Assembly (NCBI GenBank): GCA_027491415.1
Contig: JAOZFH010000063.1
Span: forward strand, 64,414-128,413
Reading direction: 5' to 3'
From: Thermoproteota archaeon
GTDB taxonomy: Archaea > Korarchaeota > Korarchaeia > Korarchaeales > Korarchaeaceae
DNA length: 64,000 bases
This document shows, piece by piece, positions 31,403 to 41,214 of this stretch (within the stretch, counting starts at the first letter, position 1; the number at the start of each line of letters is the position of its first letter). A program made the translations under genes and the position numbers. Below the pieces are notes generated by a model. That model ran no database searches, was not told the DNA's origin, and saw only the letters and a list, made by a program, of their open reading frames with translations.

Positions 31403-32091
31403 CCCCCAGAGATTCGGCTGCAGATCGCCTCTGTGAGCCCGTCGAGGCTCGTGTATATCCCAACCCACCCGGCGGATTCGTCTTGCTCCCACATCACCGC
31501 CGCGCGGGGGGATGAGGAGCACGCGCCCCCTATGCCGCCGGGCAGCTCCACCGTTAGGTCCAGCTCGACGCCCCGCCTCGACTCCGCCAGCTTCAGTATC
31601 CTGCTCCAGAAGGGCGGCCGTGGATCTCCAGGGGAGAGAATGAGTCTTTCGCTGGCGGATCGGATCAGGGCGGAGGCGGCGGCCTCGAGGGCCCTGGCAC
31701 TCCTCAGAGGGACAAGCCAGGCGCCAGTGGAGACCTCAAACTCCACGTGCGGCGGGTCTGAGCTCGACGGGAGGAGGCTGACCAGACCCGCGGCGGCCTC
31801 TATGGCCCTCTCCATCGCCAGACTGAGGGCGGAGGAGATTACGTCCGCGGCCGGCTTGGACCTGAACGTCATGGGCCTTCCAGGCGCGACTTCCACCAAC
31901 CCCTTGGCGTGGAGCGAGTTCAGCGCCCTGTATGCTGTGGACAGTGGGAGCCCAGTCTCACGCGAGACCTGATCGGCAGTGAGCCCCACGCCCGTCTCCA
32001 GCAGACAGAGGAGGCTCTCCGCCTCAGACCTGGTCAGGCCGAGTGCCCTCAGCAGGTCCCCCGCACCGCGCCCGTCCTCTCGCCTCCTCAG
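31399..32091 (-). CDS. TrmB-type winged-helix regulator, apparently starting at CTG
   Basis: 230 residues if read from CTG 32091. The winged helix needs the segment LLRALGLTRSEAESLLCLLE for helix 1, then LTADQVSRETGLPLSTAYRA and LNSLHAKGLVEVAPGRPMTF. The only ATG/GTG/TTG in the frame is the GTG at 31989, which would remove helix 1. A CTG lies 3 nt after the TRAM-gene stop with GAGGTGG 8 nt upstream, so CTG initiation is likely. The C-terminal part (LILSPGDPRPPFWSRILKLA) resembles the effector domain of TrmB sugar regulators. Its ligand is unknown. Confidence 0.7.
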   Translation of the reverse strand: MRRREDGRGAGDLLRALGLTRSEAESLLCLLETGVGLTADQVSRETGLPLSTAYRALNSLHAKGLVEVAPGRPMTFRSKPAADVISSALSLAMERAIEAAAGLVSLLPSSSDPPHVEFEVSTGAWLVPLRSARALEAAASALIRSASERLILSPGDPRPPFWSRILKLAESRRGVELDLTVELPGGIGGACSSSPRAAVMWEQDESAGWVGIYTSLDGLTEAICSRISGG

Positions 32092-32094
32092 GGC

Positions 32095-32400
32095 TCAGGC
32101 CACCTCGGCGAACACGCCATCCCTGGTTATCCTCTTAATCACCGCGGTGACGACCTCTCCGGGGTCCGCCGCCCCCCTCACTATGACCGTCCTGCCCCTG
32201 TACTGGCCGATCCCCTCGCCCCTCCTGGTGACGTCGGTTATCAAGAGTTCGATGACATCGCCCACCCTCAGCGAGGACTCCCTGCCAAACTGGGTCGCTC
32301 CGGCCCTCGGGGCGTATATGTCTATCCTCCTCTTACGTCCCAGGCGTCCCTTCCATCCACTCTGGGCGGTGCTGCCGCCCTTCGGGTTCTTCCTTGGCAT
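32095..32400 (-). CDS. TRAM-domain RNA-binding protein
   Basis: 101 residues. A basic Gly/Lys-rich N-terminus (RKNPKGGSTAQSGWKGRLG) precedes a single TRAM/OB domain (SSLRVGDVIELLITDVTRRG, GIGQYRGRTVIVRGAADPGE, VTAVIKRITRDGVFAEVA). Small archaeal TRAM proteins act as RNA chaperones or cold-shock proteins. Start ATG 32400. It appears to lead a TRAM-regulator-EndoQ run with 3-nt spacing and a 4-nt overlap. Confidence 0.85.
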   Translation of the reverse strand: MPRKNPKGGSTAQSGWKGRLGRKRRIDIYAPRAGATQFGRESSLRVGDVIELLITDVTRRGEGIGQYRGRTVIVRGAADPGEVVTAVIKRITRDGVFAEVA

Positions 32401-32457
32401 CAGAGACCCTCGTCGCCGGGGGACTTGCGCGGCCCGAAATATAAAGGAAGATGTCTC

Positions 32458-33852
32458 TCAGAGTGCCACCGCCACCTGAACGTCCATCACGTTCGTGTAG
32501 GTCGGACCCGTGAGGACTAGGTCTCCGAGCCTCCTGAAGAACTCGTAGGAGTTGTTGTCTCTCAGGAAGTCAGCCGGCCTCATACCAGCTTCTAGGGCCC
32601 TGTCAAGCGTTCGACCGTCCGCTATCGCGCCGGCCGCATCCGTGACCCCGTCGATCCCGTCCGTGCCGATCGAGAGCAGGGCGGCGCCCTCCAAGTCAGA
32701 CAGTTTCTCCACGGCCCCGAGAACCAGCTCCTGGTTCCTTCCCCCCTTTCCAGAGCCCGTGACCCGGACGGTGGTCTCCCCCCCGGAGACGATCGCGGCG
32801 GGAGGCTCCGCCGGCACGCCCTGGATCTTCGCCGCCTGGAGGATGCCCGCCAGCGCCCTTCCGACGTGCCTGGCCTCGCCCTCGACGAAGGATCCCAGGT
32901 TCACCACGCTCACGCCCTCTTGGGCGAGGGCCCTCGCCGCCTCCGAGACGGCGTGCGAGTTTGAGGCCACGACGACGTTGTGAACTCCCTCAAACACCTC
33001 GTCGCCCGGCTTCGGGGTCTCCGGCAGCTCGCCCAGGAGGCCACGCCTCAGGACCTCCACGACAGACTCGGGCATCTCGCCCACCATGTCATACTTCTCC
33101 AGGACCTCCCAGGCGTCCTCGAAGGACGTGGGATCGGGAGCGGTTGGGCCTGACGCTATAGAGTCCACCGGGTCGCCGACTATGTCCGAGACTATGAGGC
33201 CGACCACCTGGGCGGGCCTGGCCGCCCTGGCCAGCTGGCCTCCCTTGACCCTGGAGACGTGCTTCCTGACGGCGTTGATCTCCTGTATTGTCGCGCCGGA
33301 CCTGATCAACACGTCGTTCATTCTCTTGAGATCCTCCAGGCTGATGCCCCTCTGGGGGAGCTCCATGAGGGCCGATCCGCCCCCCGATATGAGGGCAAAG
33401 ACGATGTCCCCCTCGCCGGCCCGCTCCGCCAACTCGAGTATCCTCCTGGTCCCCTCGATGGTCCCCTCGTCGGGGATCGGGTGACCGGCAGGGTGGGCCG
33501 CGATTCTCTGGAGGGAGAAGACGCTCTCCGTCCCCCTCAGGACGTTTATGGAACCCGCCGCGATCTTCCCGTCGAGCAGACCCTCAATCGCCTCGGCCAT
33601 CCTGCCCGTGGCCTTCCCAGCCCCCAGAACGTAGACCGCGCCCGAGAGGTCGACCCGGACTCCCGACACCTCCGCATACCTCTCGGAGGCGGAAAAGCAC
33701 TTCCTAATGGCCAGCCTTGGGTCGGCGGACCTGACGGCAGCCTCCGCTGCTGCGAGAGCGAGCCTCCTGGCCCTCCTGTCGGGCTCAGTTCTCCCGTTGT
33801 TCACCAGCGCCTCGAAGTTCCGGATTATCGCCCCCTCTCCTATGCCTCCCAC
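32458..33852 (-). CDS. gck: Glycerate 2-kinase (MOFRL family)
   Basis: 464 residues. Family marks: YVLGAGKATGRMAEAIEGLL near 73, HPAGHPIPDEGT, DIVFALISGGGSALMELPQR, INAVRKHVSRVKGGQLARAA, GLIVSDIVGDPVDSIASGPT and the C-terminal MOFRL part (SIGTDGIDGVTDAAGAIADG). It converts D-glycerate to 2-phosphoglycerate with ATP, as in the archaeal non-phosphorylative Entner-Doudoroff route. The GTG at 33852 overlaps the end of the polynucleotide kinase gene. It lies close to the RuBisCO-like gene, so a link to C3 acids from pentose breakdown is conceivable. Confidence 0.92.
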   Translation of the reverse strand: MGGIGEGAIIRNFEALVNNGRTEPDRRARRLALAAAEAAVRSADPRLAIRKCFSASERYAEVSGVRVDLSGAVYVLGAGKATGRMAEAIEGLLDGKIAAGSINVLRGTESVFSLQRIAAHPAGHPIPDEGTIEGTRRILELAERAGEGDIVFALISGGGSALMELPQRGISLEDLKRMNDVLIRSGATIQEINAVRKHVSRVKGGQLARAARPAQVVGLIVSDIVGDPVDSIASGPTAPDPTSFEDAWEVLEKYDMVGEMPESVVEVLRRGLLGELPETPKPGDEVFEGVHNVVVASNSHAVSEAARALAQEGVSVVNLGSFVEGEARHVGRALAGILQAAKIQGVPAEPPAAIVSGGETTVRVTGSGKGGRNQELVLGAVEKLSDLEGAALLSIGTDGIDGVTDAAGAIADGRTLDRALEAGMRPADFLRDNNSYEFFRRLGDLVLTGPTYTNVMDVQVAVAL

Positions 33853-35111
33853 GGTTCCCTCCTCCCCACCTCCTCATATCTCTCATCCAGCCTGACGTGG
33901 CCGAACTCGATCAGTTCAGGAACTCCATAATACTTCGTCCTCACCTCGATAACCCTCGACCCTAAGTCGAGCCTCTCCAGCAGGCCGACGGCCGCGCAGA
34001 GTCCGTCGCCGCTCAGCAGACCCAGGTAGAGCCCCTTTAGCCTCTCGGGGGTGGTGTACCTCACCTCCTTTCCCGTAAGCTCAGCGATGAGCTTGAGGGT
34101 TCCCGCCTTTGGGCGGCCCTCGCACAGCATAGCAATGGCGTCCGGGGCCTCCTCGAGGTAGAGGAGTCTGCACCCCAGGGACCTGCTGAAAGGCTCCAGC
34201 AGGTCCGGCCTGGGCACCCCAGACCCCAGGAAGGTCCCAACCAACCCCACCTCGTCGAGGTCGTACGACCTGAGCGTGCCACCCTCGAGATACCTGGCGT
34301 AGGAGCTCCTCCTGCTCACCCTCCTCAGGGACCTGTACTTCTCAGAGACGTAGGGTGGCGGGGCCATGTCGACCACCCTCGCGCCCCCGGGAATGAGCCG
34401 CCTGATGTGCTCGGCCTCCCCCTCCCTCTGGATCATCAGCACCTTGGTAGGGTTCAGGGCGGCGAGCTTGAACCTCTTCAGCGCCCTCGCCGCGCCTCCC
34501 CTTATCATGCCGGTCGTGTTCACAAGAGTCACGTCAGCGCCCCTCTCCCGGGCGAGCCTCGCCAGTCTCAGAGAGCCGACCACCATCGGAAGCAGGTGAC
34601 CCCGGGGCGTCACATCCCCCACGAAGAACAGCGCCGAGGGCTCCGAGAGCTTTGGGTGGATCAGCGGGGAGTCGGCAAGCAGGAGGCCCATGGTCCCCGG
34701 GGGGCCCACATCGGACTGCCCGACGTCGGCGTCGAGCAGGGCCACCCTCATGCCCTCGGCGGCTAGTCGATTCGTGAGGAAGGTCAGCAGCCCGCTCTTG
34801 CCGACGTCAACCCCGCCCAATACGACGAGGGTGTCTCCCGGCTCGATGGAGCTGGCGACCTCCTCCCAAGACTCTGGAATGAGACCATCGAGGGGTTCGA
34901 CGCTGCCGGTTCCCGCCACAAGGACCCTCGACCTCTCCACGGCCCTCACGAGGACCGGCACGTCGGGATGATCCACACTCACCTCGTCCGCGGGAGCCCC
35001 CCAGACCTCCACCTCCCCCTCTAGGGTCGAGACCCTGAGGGGTCCGTAGACCACGAATCCCTGACCTGGCTCTAGCGTAACCTCTGAGCCCTCTTCGGCG
35101 TCGAGGGCCAT
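33840..35111 (-). CDS. Clp1/Grc3-type polynucleotide 5'-kinase
   Basis: 423 residues from ATG 35111. An N-terminal beta domain (VTLEPGQGFVVYGPLRVSTL) is followed by a kinase domain with Walker A GGVDVGKS, DADVGQSDVGPPG, SALFFVGDVTPRGHLLPMVV and VNTTGMIRGGAARALKR, then a C-terminal beta domain. Archaeal homologues phosphorylate 5'-OH ends of RNA and DNA. A TTG at 35129 is in frame, but the TATA at 35133-35140 places the start site at the ATG, giving a leaderless mRNA. It overlaps glycerate kinase by 13 nt. Confidence 0.9.
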   Translation of the reverse strand: MALDAEEGSEVTLEPGQGFVVYGPLRVSTLEGEVEVWGAPADEVSVDHPDVPVLVRAVERSRVLVAGTGSVEPLDGLIPESWEEVASSIEPGDTLVVLGGVDVGKSGLLTFLTNRLAAEGMRVALLDADVGQSDVGPPGTMGLLLADSPLIHPKLSEPSALFFVGDVTPRGHLLPMVVGSLRLARLARERGADVTLVNTTGMIRGGAARALKRFKLAALNPTKVLMIQREGEAEHIRRLIPGGARVVDMAPPPYVSEKYRSLRRVSRRSSYARYLEGGTLRSYDLDEVGLVGTFLGSGVPRPDLLEPFSRSLGCRLLYLEEAPDAIAMLCEGRPKAGTLKLIAELTGKEVRYTTPERLKGLYLGLLSGDGLCAAVGLLERLDLGSRVIEVRTKYYGVPELIEFGHVRLDERYEEVGRREPWEA

Positions 35112-35132
35112 CTGGATTTCCCGTGGCAAAAA

Positions 35133-35140
35133 CCATTAAG
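35133..35140. promoter_or_regulatory. Shared TATA: polynucleotide kinase (-) and RuBisCO-like gene (+)
   Basis: CCATTAAG lies exactly midway between ATG 35111 and ATG 35164, ~26 bp from each. The plus gene also has GGAGGG 8 nt before its ATG, so its transcript might begin slightly earlier. Confidence 0.5.
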
Positions 35141-35163
35141 GAGTTTACCAGGAGGGCCGCGGG

Positions 35164-36294
35164 ATGTCGAGTTCAGCTGACATCGTGGCCGAGCTCACCC
35201 TGAAAGACCACGAAGCCGTGGAGGCGGCTGCGGAGGCGTTAAACTCGGCGTTCAGGGGGCTGGGAGATCCGGCACCCAGGGTCAAGAGGGCGGCCGACGG
35301 GGAGAGGCTGACCGTGGAGATACCGCGAGACATCGTCGACCCCGCTTCTCCGGCCACCCACTTGACCCAGATGCTCAGGAGCGTCCTCAGGGCAATCCCA
35401 GCTGAGGCGAGGGTGTCCCGCATCGCCATACCCGAGGGGCTGTTCAGGGGGCCCAGGCTGGGGCTCAAGGACGTTCGCAGGTACACCGGCATAAGGGGCC
35501 CGCTGCTGGGGGTCGTGATAAAGGCAGAGAGCCGAGAACCGTTTGAGCTCGCTAAGAGGTTCTATGAGCTTGCCGCGTCCGGCGCAGACCTCGGGTTGGA
35601 ACCGGAGTTCCTAGTCGATCACCCTGACTCGCCCATCTCGGCCCGTGCGTCTCATGCCGCCGACATGATGGACAGGGTGAAGGAGGAAACAGGTAGGAGG
35701 CCGATCTATGTGGTGTCGGTCGAATCGAGAGCCGACGCGCTCGTGGATCGGGTTCAGGAGGCGGCAGACGCCGGCCTTCCGTTCGTGGCGGTAGAAGCGT
35801 CAAGCTTGGCGAACATAGAGGCCATAGCGGCTTTGGACGTCAAGATCGGCGTGTACGCCCGGGGAGGTCCAGGCTACGTCCCCATGCGCTGGCTCTCGCC
35901 CGGCGCGTGCGCCACCCTGCTCAGGCTGGCTGGGGCGGGGATGGTCGAGAGACCCTCGGCTGGCTCGGCGCCGAGGGCCAGCATAGAGGAGACGGACTCG
36001 GCCCTCCTAGGTAAGATTCAGGGGATCGGGAGCGCCATGCCGTCGGCCAGGGGGGTTATGCACCCGGGCTCGGTGGAGGCGAACGTCTCGCTGTTCGGGG
36101 CCAATCAGGTGCTCCTATTCGACGAGGGAGTCTACGACCACCCCTGGGGTTACAAGAGCGGCGTCTCGGCGGCGAGGGCGGCCATAGACGCGGCCCTCAG
36201 GGGCGAGGGGTTCTTCGAGGCGGTGGAGGCGAGCGAGGAGATAAGGGTCGCCGTGGACCGCTGGGGCTACCTCGCCCCCGACGCGGTCCGCTGA
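35164..36294 (+). CDS. Highly divergent RuBisCO-like protein (catalytic residues lost)
   Basis: 376 residues against ~430-440 for type III RuBisCO. It is collinear with the large subunit: short N-domain, then LGLKDVRRYTGIRGPLLGVV, ELAKRFYELAASGADLGLEP, a helix ending KEETGRRPIYVVSVE, MPSARGVMHPGSVEANVSLF and GVYDHPWGYKSGVSAARAAI. Read against the family, K175 is kept (VIKAES), but K177 becomes E. The carbamylated K201 becomes L and D203 becomes P; E204 is kept. The HxHRAMH motif reads GVYARGG, loop-6 K334 is absent and the phosphate-binding GGG reads DEG. Carboxylation is ruled out; the activity is unknown. Tail-to-tail with ribose-1,5-bisphosphate isomerase. Confidence 0.8.
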   Translation: MSSSADIVAELTLKDHEAVEAAAEALNSAFRGLGDPAPRVKRAADGERLTVEIPRDIVDPASPATHLTQMLRSVLRAIPAEARVSRIAIPEGLFRGPRLGLKDVRRYTGIRGPLLGVVIKAESREPFELAKRFYELAASGADLGLEPEFLVDHPDSPISARASHAADMMDRVKEETGRRPIYVVSVESRADALVDRVQEAADAGLPFVAVEASSLANIEAIAALDVKIGVYARGGPGYVPMRWLSPGACATLLRLAGAGMVERPSAGSAPRASIEETDSALLGKIQGIGSAMPSARGVMHPGSVEANVSLFGANQVLLFDEGVYDHPWGYKSGVSAARAAIDAALRGEGFFEAVEASEEIRVAVDRWGYLAPDAVR

Positions 36295-36309
36295 CACGAC
36301 TGGGGTCGG

Positions 36310-38148
<1,839 letters not shown>

Positions 38149-38164
<16 letters not shown>

Positions 38165-39438
38165 CGCCACCCCTCCATGGTCGACCAGTCCCACCTGACC
38201 CCCTCGGGCAGGAAAAGTCCGTAGACCACGGCGCCCCTCCAGACGGAGAACTGGGGCTCCCTGACCATCTTAGGCTGTGTCTCGATCCCAGCGTCCCGGA
38301 GCATCCTAGACAGCTTCGTGGGGCTGTCCACCGCCACGCCCTCCAGTCCAGCTGGAACCGTCCAGCTGAATGCGCCGCCGGACAGTATCACGTTCCTCAG
38401 GAGCGTCGACTGGATCTCTACCGGCGTCCTCGAGACGGCCTCCCTGATGGCCTCCGCCAGGGAGACCTTGCCTGGTATGACCCTGTCGCCCACTATCGTG
38501 TCCCTGGGCCCGGGGAAGCCCCTGGAGTAGTAGCTCTCGAAGACCTCGTGCCCCGGGTTGAAGTAGAACTCCCCGATGAGGAACCTCTGCCACGCCTTGT
38601 CCCCCATGTCCACTTCAACAGTCGTCCCGGGGATCCTGAACCTGGAGGTCAGGGCGGCCGGGTGCTCCCTGGCCCACGAGATGGCAGAGTTCAGGTCAAG
38701 CGGGACGAGGCCAGCCATCTCCTTGAACATCCTGACGAACTTGTCCTCCCTGGCCAGCTCTGGATAGCCGAGGTCCTTCAGGATCTGCCTGGCTATGGCG
38801 TCGGAATCAGACCCTCCCCTGTTAAGCGGAATCACGGCACCTCGAATCACGTCCCGACTTATTGGGGTGATCTGCGTGTTTCCGTGTCCGCCCTCCAGGA
38901 CGACGCAGGTCGTCGCCTTCTCGGCGATCGCCACGGCGAGCGGCTGGGGTATTATGGTCATGGCCCGGACGAGCGTCTTCCCCTCCTCGGAGTTTAGCTG
39001 ACCGTGGATCTCGAAGAGCCTCTCGTACATGTACGTCGGGGCCTGCGCGGCGAGGGCCGCGACGACGTAGAACCCCGTGAACCTGCCGCCGAGGGGGCTC
39101 TGCGCGCCCGGATAGTGCTTCAGGAGGGCGAACCTCGTCAACTCCTTGACGACCTTCCAGCCCCGCTCGTCGTCCCGAGGGACGACTCCGTTCCTCATTG
39201 GGTAGTAGAGCCTCTCGAGATCCTCCCTGGACTCCAGGTACTCGGAGACCTCGGGCCCGACGACGATCTCCCTTGGCTCGATCCCCCTGATCTCGGCCAC
39301 CACCTTGGACATCCTCGGGAAGTACCCCCTGTTCTCCACCATCTCCGGGTACTTCCCGACCCAGAGGGGCCCGAACTTGAAGTAGGAGGTCCCGTAGTCC
39401 ATCCCGAAGACGGGCCTGTTCTCCGCCACCCTCCTCAC
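38149..39438 (-). CDS. Crenactin (archaeal actin/MreB-like filament protein)
   Basis: 429 residues. It aligns in memory with Pyrobaculum crenactin: VFGMDYGTSYFKFGPLWVG (phosphate 1), VVLEGGHGNTQITPISRDVI, IPLNRGGSDSDAIARQILKD, RFLIGEFYFNPGHEVFESYY, NVILSGGAFSWTVPAGLEGV and REPQFSVWRGAVVYGLFLPE. Crenactin forms actin-like double filaments tied to cell shape. In Thermoproteales it clusters with arcadins; no arcadin is recognised here. The GTG at 39438 overlaps the MGMT stop (GTGA); GTGs at 39441 and 39429 are alternatives. Confidence 0.9.
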
Positions 39439-40058
39439 CACCCCGCCTCGACGCCCTGGAGGGCGACCTGCAGCCTACCCCTCAGAACCCAAGCCGGCAA
39501 GAGGGCCCTCCTGTCGACCTTGCCGGTCTCCAGGTCTATCTCCACCCCCTCGCGCATGAGGATATAGGCCTTGACGAGGCGGCCGTACGAGTACCCCCCG
39601 ACGGTCAGGTCGGACCTCACGACCCTGTGGCAGGGAACCAGCAGCGGGAAGGGGTTCCTTCCGAGGTTGGAGCCCACCACGCGGGGGGACAGCCCGACTG
39701 CCTTGGCCAGGGCACCGTAGGTCGTAACCCTCCCCCGGGGAATCGCCGAGACTGCGAGCAGGACCCTCCTCATCGACTCCGACTTGGGGGTTTCCAGCTG
39801 AACGTCCCCCGCGTCCACTGCATCCCCCAGGTAGAGCCGGTTCACGAGGGAGGCCACCGTCTCTGCCTGAGGGCCGCAGAAGGGATTTCTCTTGAGCTTC
39901 ACTCTGCCCCACGCCCTCTCGCACGCGATCCTGAGGTGCCTCAGGGCCGACCTCTCGCTCTCCAGGGGAATTGTGTTGCACATCAGCCTAGATCCGCGGA
40001 AGGCGAGCGCGACGAAGCCCTCAGAGACCTGCTCGACGCACACCTCGGCCGTTGGCAT
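39435..40058 (-). CDS. ogt: O6-methylguanine-DNA methyltransferase
   Basis: 207 residues. The C-terminal half has RGRVTTYGALAKAVGLSPRV, the active site FPLLVPCHRVVRSDLTVGGY with acceptor Cys in PCHRV, and the extended tail ALLPAWVLRG. It removes alkyl groups from O6 of guanine by suicide transfer to the Cys. The ATG at 40058 (AAAGGGGGA upstream) is preferred over the ATG at 40076, because the TATA at 40091-40100 puts the start site near 40070. Coupled to crenactin by a 4-nt overlap. Confidence 0.93.
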   Translation of the reverse strand: MPTAEVCVEQVSEGFVALAFRGSRLMCNTIPLESERSALRHLRIACERAWGRVKLKRNPFCGPQAETVASLVNRLYLGDAVDAGDVQLETPKSESMRRVLLAVSAIPRGRVTTYGALAKAVGLSPRVVGSNLGRNPFPLLVPCHRVVRSDLTVGGYSYGRLVKAYILMREGVEIDLETGKVDRRALLPAWVLRGRLQVALQGVEAGW

Positions 40059-40090
40059 TCCCCCTTTACCTCGCATGTCGGCGCCGAACC

Positions 40091-40100
40091 TTATTTAAGA
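40091..40100. promoter_or_regulatory. Shared TATA: MGMT-crenactin (-) and RtcA (+)
   Basis: TTATTTAAGA, near-palindromic. Its centre gives starts near 40070 on the minus strand and 40121 on the plus strand, each 7-12 nt from the respective ATG. Confidence 0.5.
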
Positions 40101-40127
40101 CGGTGATCGCTGATCAGCGGGCCCTTA

Positions 40128-41177
40128 ATGGAGCTCGTGCGGATAGACGGCAGTTACGGTGAAGGTGGCGGCTCCATCTTCAGGTACGCCCTCGCTCTGG
40201 CCTCCGTGTCGCTCACTCCCGTGGAGGTTTACAACATAAGGGCGAAGAGGAGCAGGCCCGGCCTCAGGCCGCAGCACCTCTCGGCCGCCAGGCTGCTGGT
40301 CCAGATGACCGACGCGGACGTAGAGGGGCTGAGGGTCGGGTCCACGCGTGTCAGGTTCGTCCCCCGAGAGCGGAGGGGTGGGAAGTACGTTCTGGACGTC
40401 GGAACCGCTGGGAGCGTGAGCCTAATAATCCAGGCGATCCTGCCCGTGGCTCTCTTCGCCGACTCCCCAGTGGAGGTCAGGCTGACCGGAGGGACCGACG
40501 TCCCGATGGCGCCTCCGATCGACTACATGAAGTTCGTCTTCGCGAGGAACCTCTGTCTCTTGGGCGCTAAGGTCGAGATTGAGCTCTTGAGAAGAGGCCA
40601 CTACCCGAGGGGGGGCGGGCAGGTGAAGCTGAGGGTGAGCCCCACCCGCACCCTCGCCGCGCTGGAGCTGACGGAGAGGGGAAGGGTTGAGGGCATCTTC
40701 GGCGTCGCGCACGCCGTCAAGCTCCCGAAGCACGTTGCGGAGAGGATAGCCGACTCTGCGTGGAAGCGCCTGCTCGAGGCCGGGGAGAACGCCGACATCA
40801 GGATAGACTGGTCTCCCAACGGGCACCTGGGGCCGGGGGCCGGCATAACGATCTGGGCCAACTGCTCCTCTGGGTCGACGCTTGGAGGGGACTCTCTTGG
40901 GAAGAGGGGCAAGCCCAGCGAGGTGGTCGGCCGGGAGGCCGCCGAGAGCCTGCTCAGAGAGCTGAGGCCAGGCGCCGCGTTCGACAGGCACACCGGGGAC
41001 ATGATAATCCCATACCTAGCCCTGGCGAGGGGCAGGTCCGCCGTGACCCTGACGGAGTTCACCTCGCACGCGGAGTCTAACGTGTGGCTCGTGGGGAGAA
41101 TGCTCGGCGTTGAGTTCGACGTGACGAGGGACGGGCCCAGGTGGCTCCTGAGGGTCGAGGGGAGGGGGGTGAGCTGA
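40128..41177 (+). CDS. rtcA: RNA 3'-terminal phosphate cyclase
   Basis: 349 residues, usual length. RTC marks: IDGSYGEGGGSIFRYALALA at the N-terminus, RPGLRPQHLSAARLL, GSVSLIIQAILPVALF, GGTDVPMAPPIDYMKFVF, RRGHYPRGGGQVKLRV and the active-site region FDRHTGDMIIPYLALARGRS with the adenylated His. It makes 2',3'-cyclic phosphate ends on RNA. First gene of a plus-strand run with RPA and XPF; neighbour of a polynucleotide kinase 5 kb away. Confidence 0.95.
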   Translation: MELVRIDGSYGEGGGSIFRYALALASVSLTPVEVYNIRAKRSRPGLRPQHLSAARLLVQMTDADVEGLRVGSTRVRFVPRERRGGKYVLDVGTAGSVSLIIQAILPVALFADSPVEVRLTGGTDVPMAPPIDYMKFVFARNLCLLGAKVEIELLRRGHYPRGGGQVKLRVSPTRTLAALELTERGRVEGIFGVAHAVKLPKHVAERIADSAWKRLLEAGENADIRIDWSPNGHLGPGAGITIWANCSSGSTLGGDSLGKRGKPSEVVGREAAESLLRELRPGAAFDRHTGDMIIPYLALARGRSAVTLTEFTSHAESNVWLVGRMLGVEFDVTRDGPRWLLRVEGRGVS

Positions 41178-41214
41178 GCTGGACGACGGGGAGGTCGATG
41201 AGAGGGTCAAGCAG

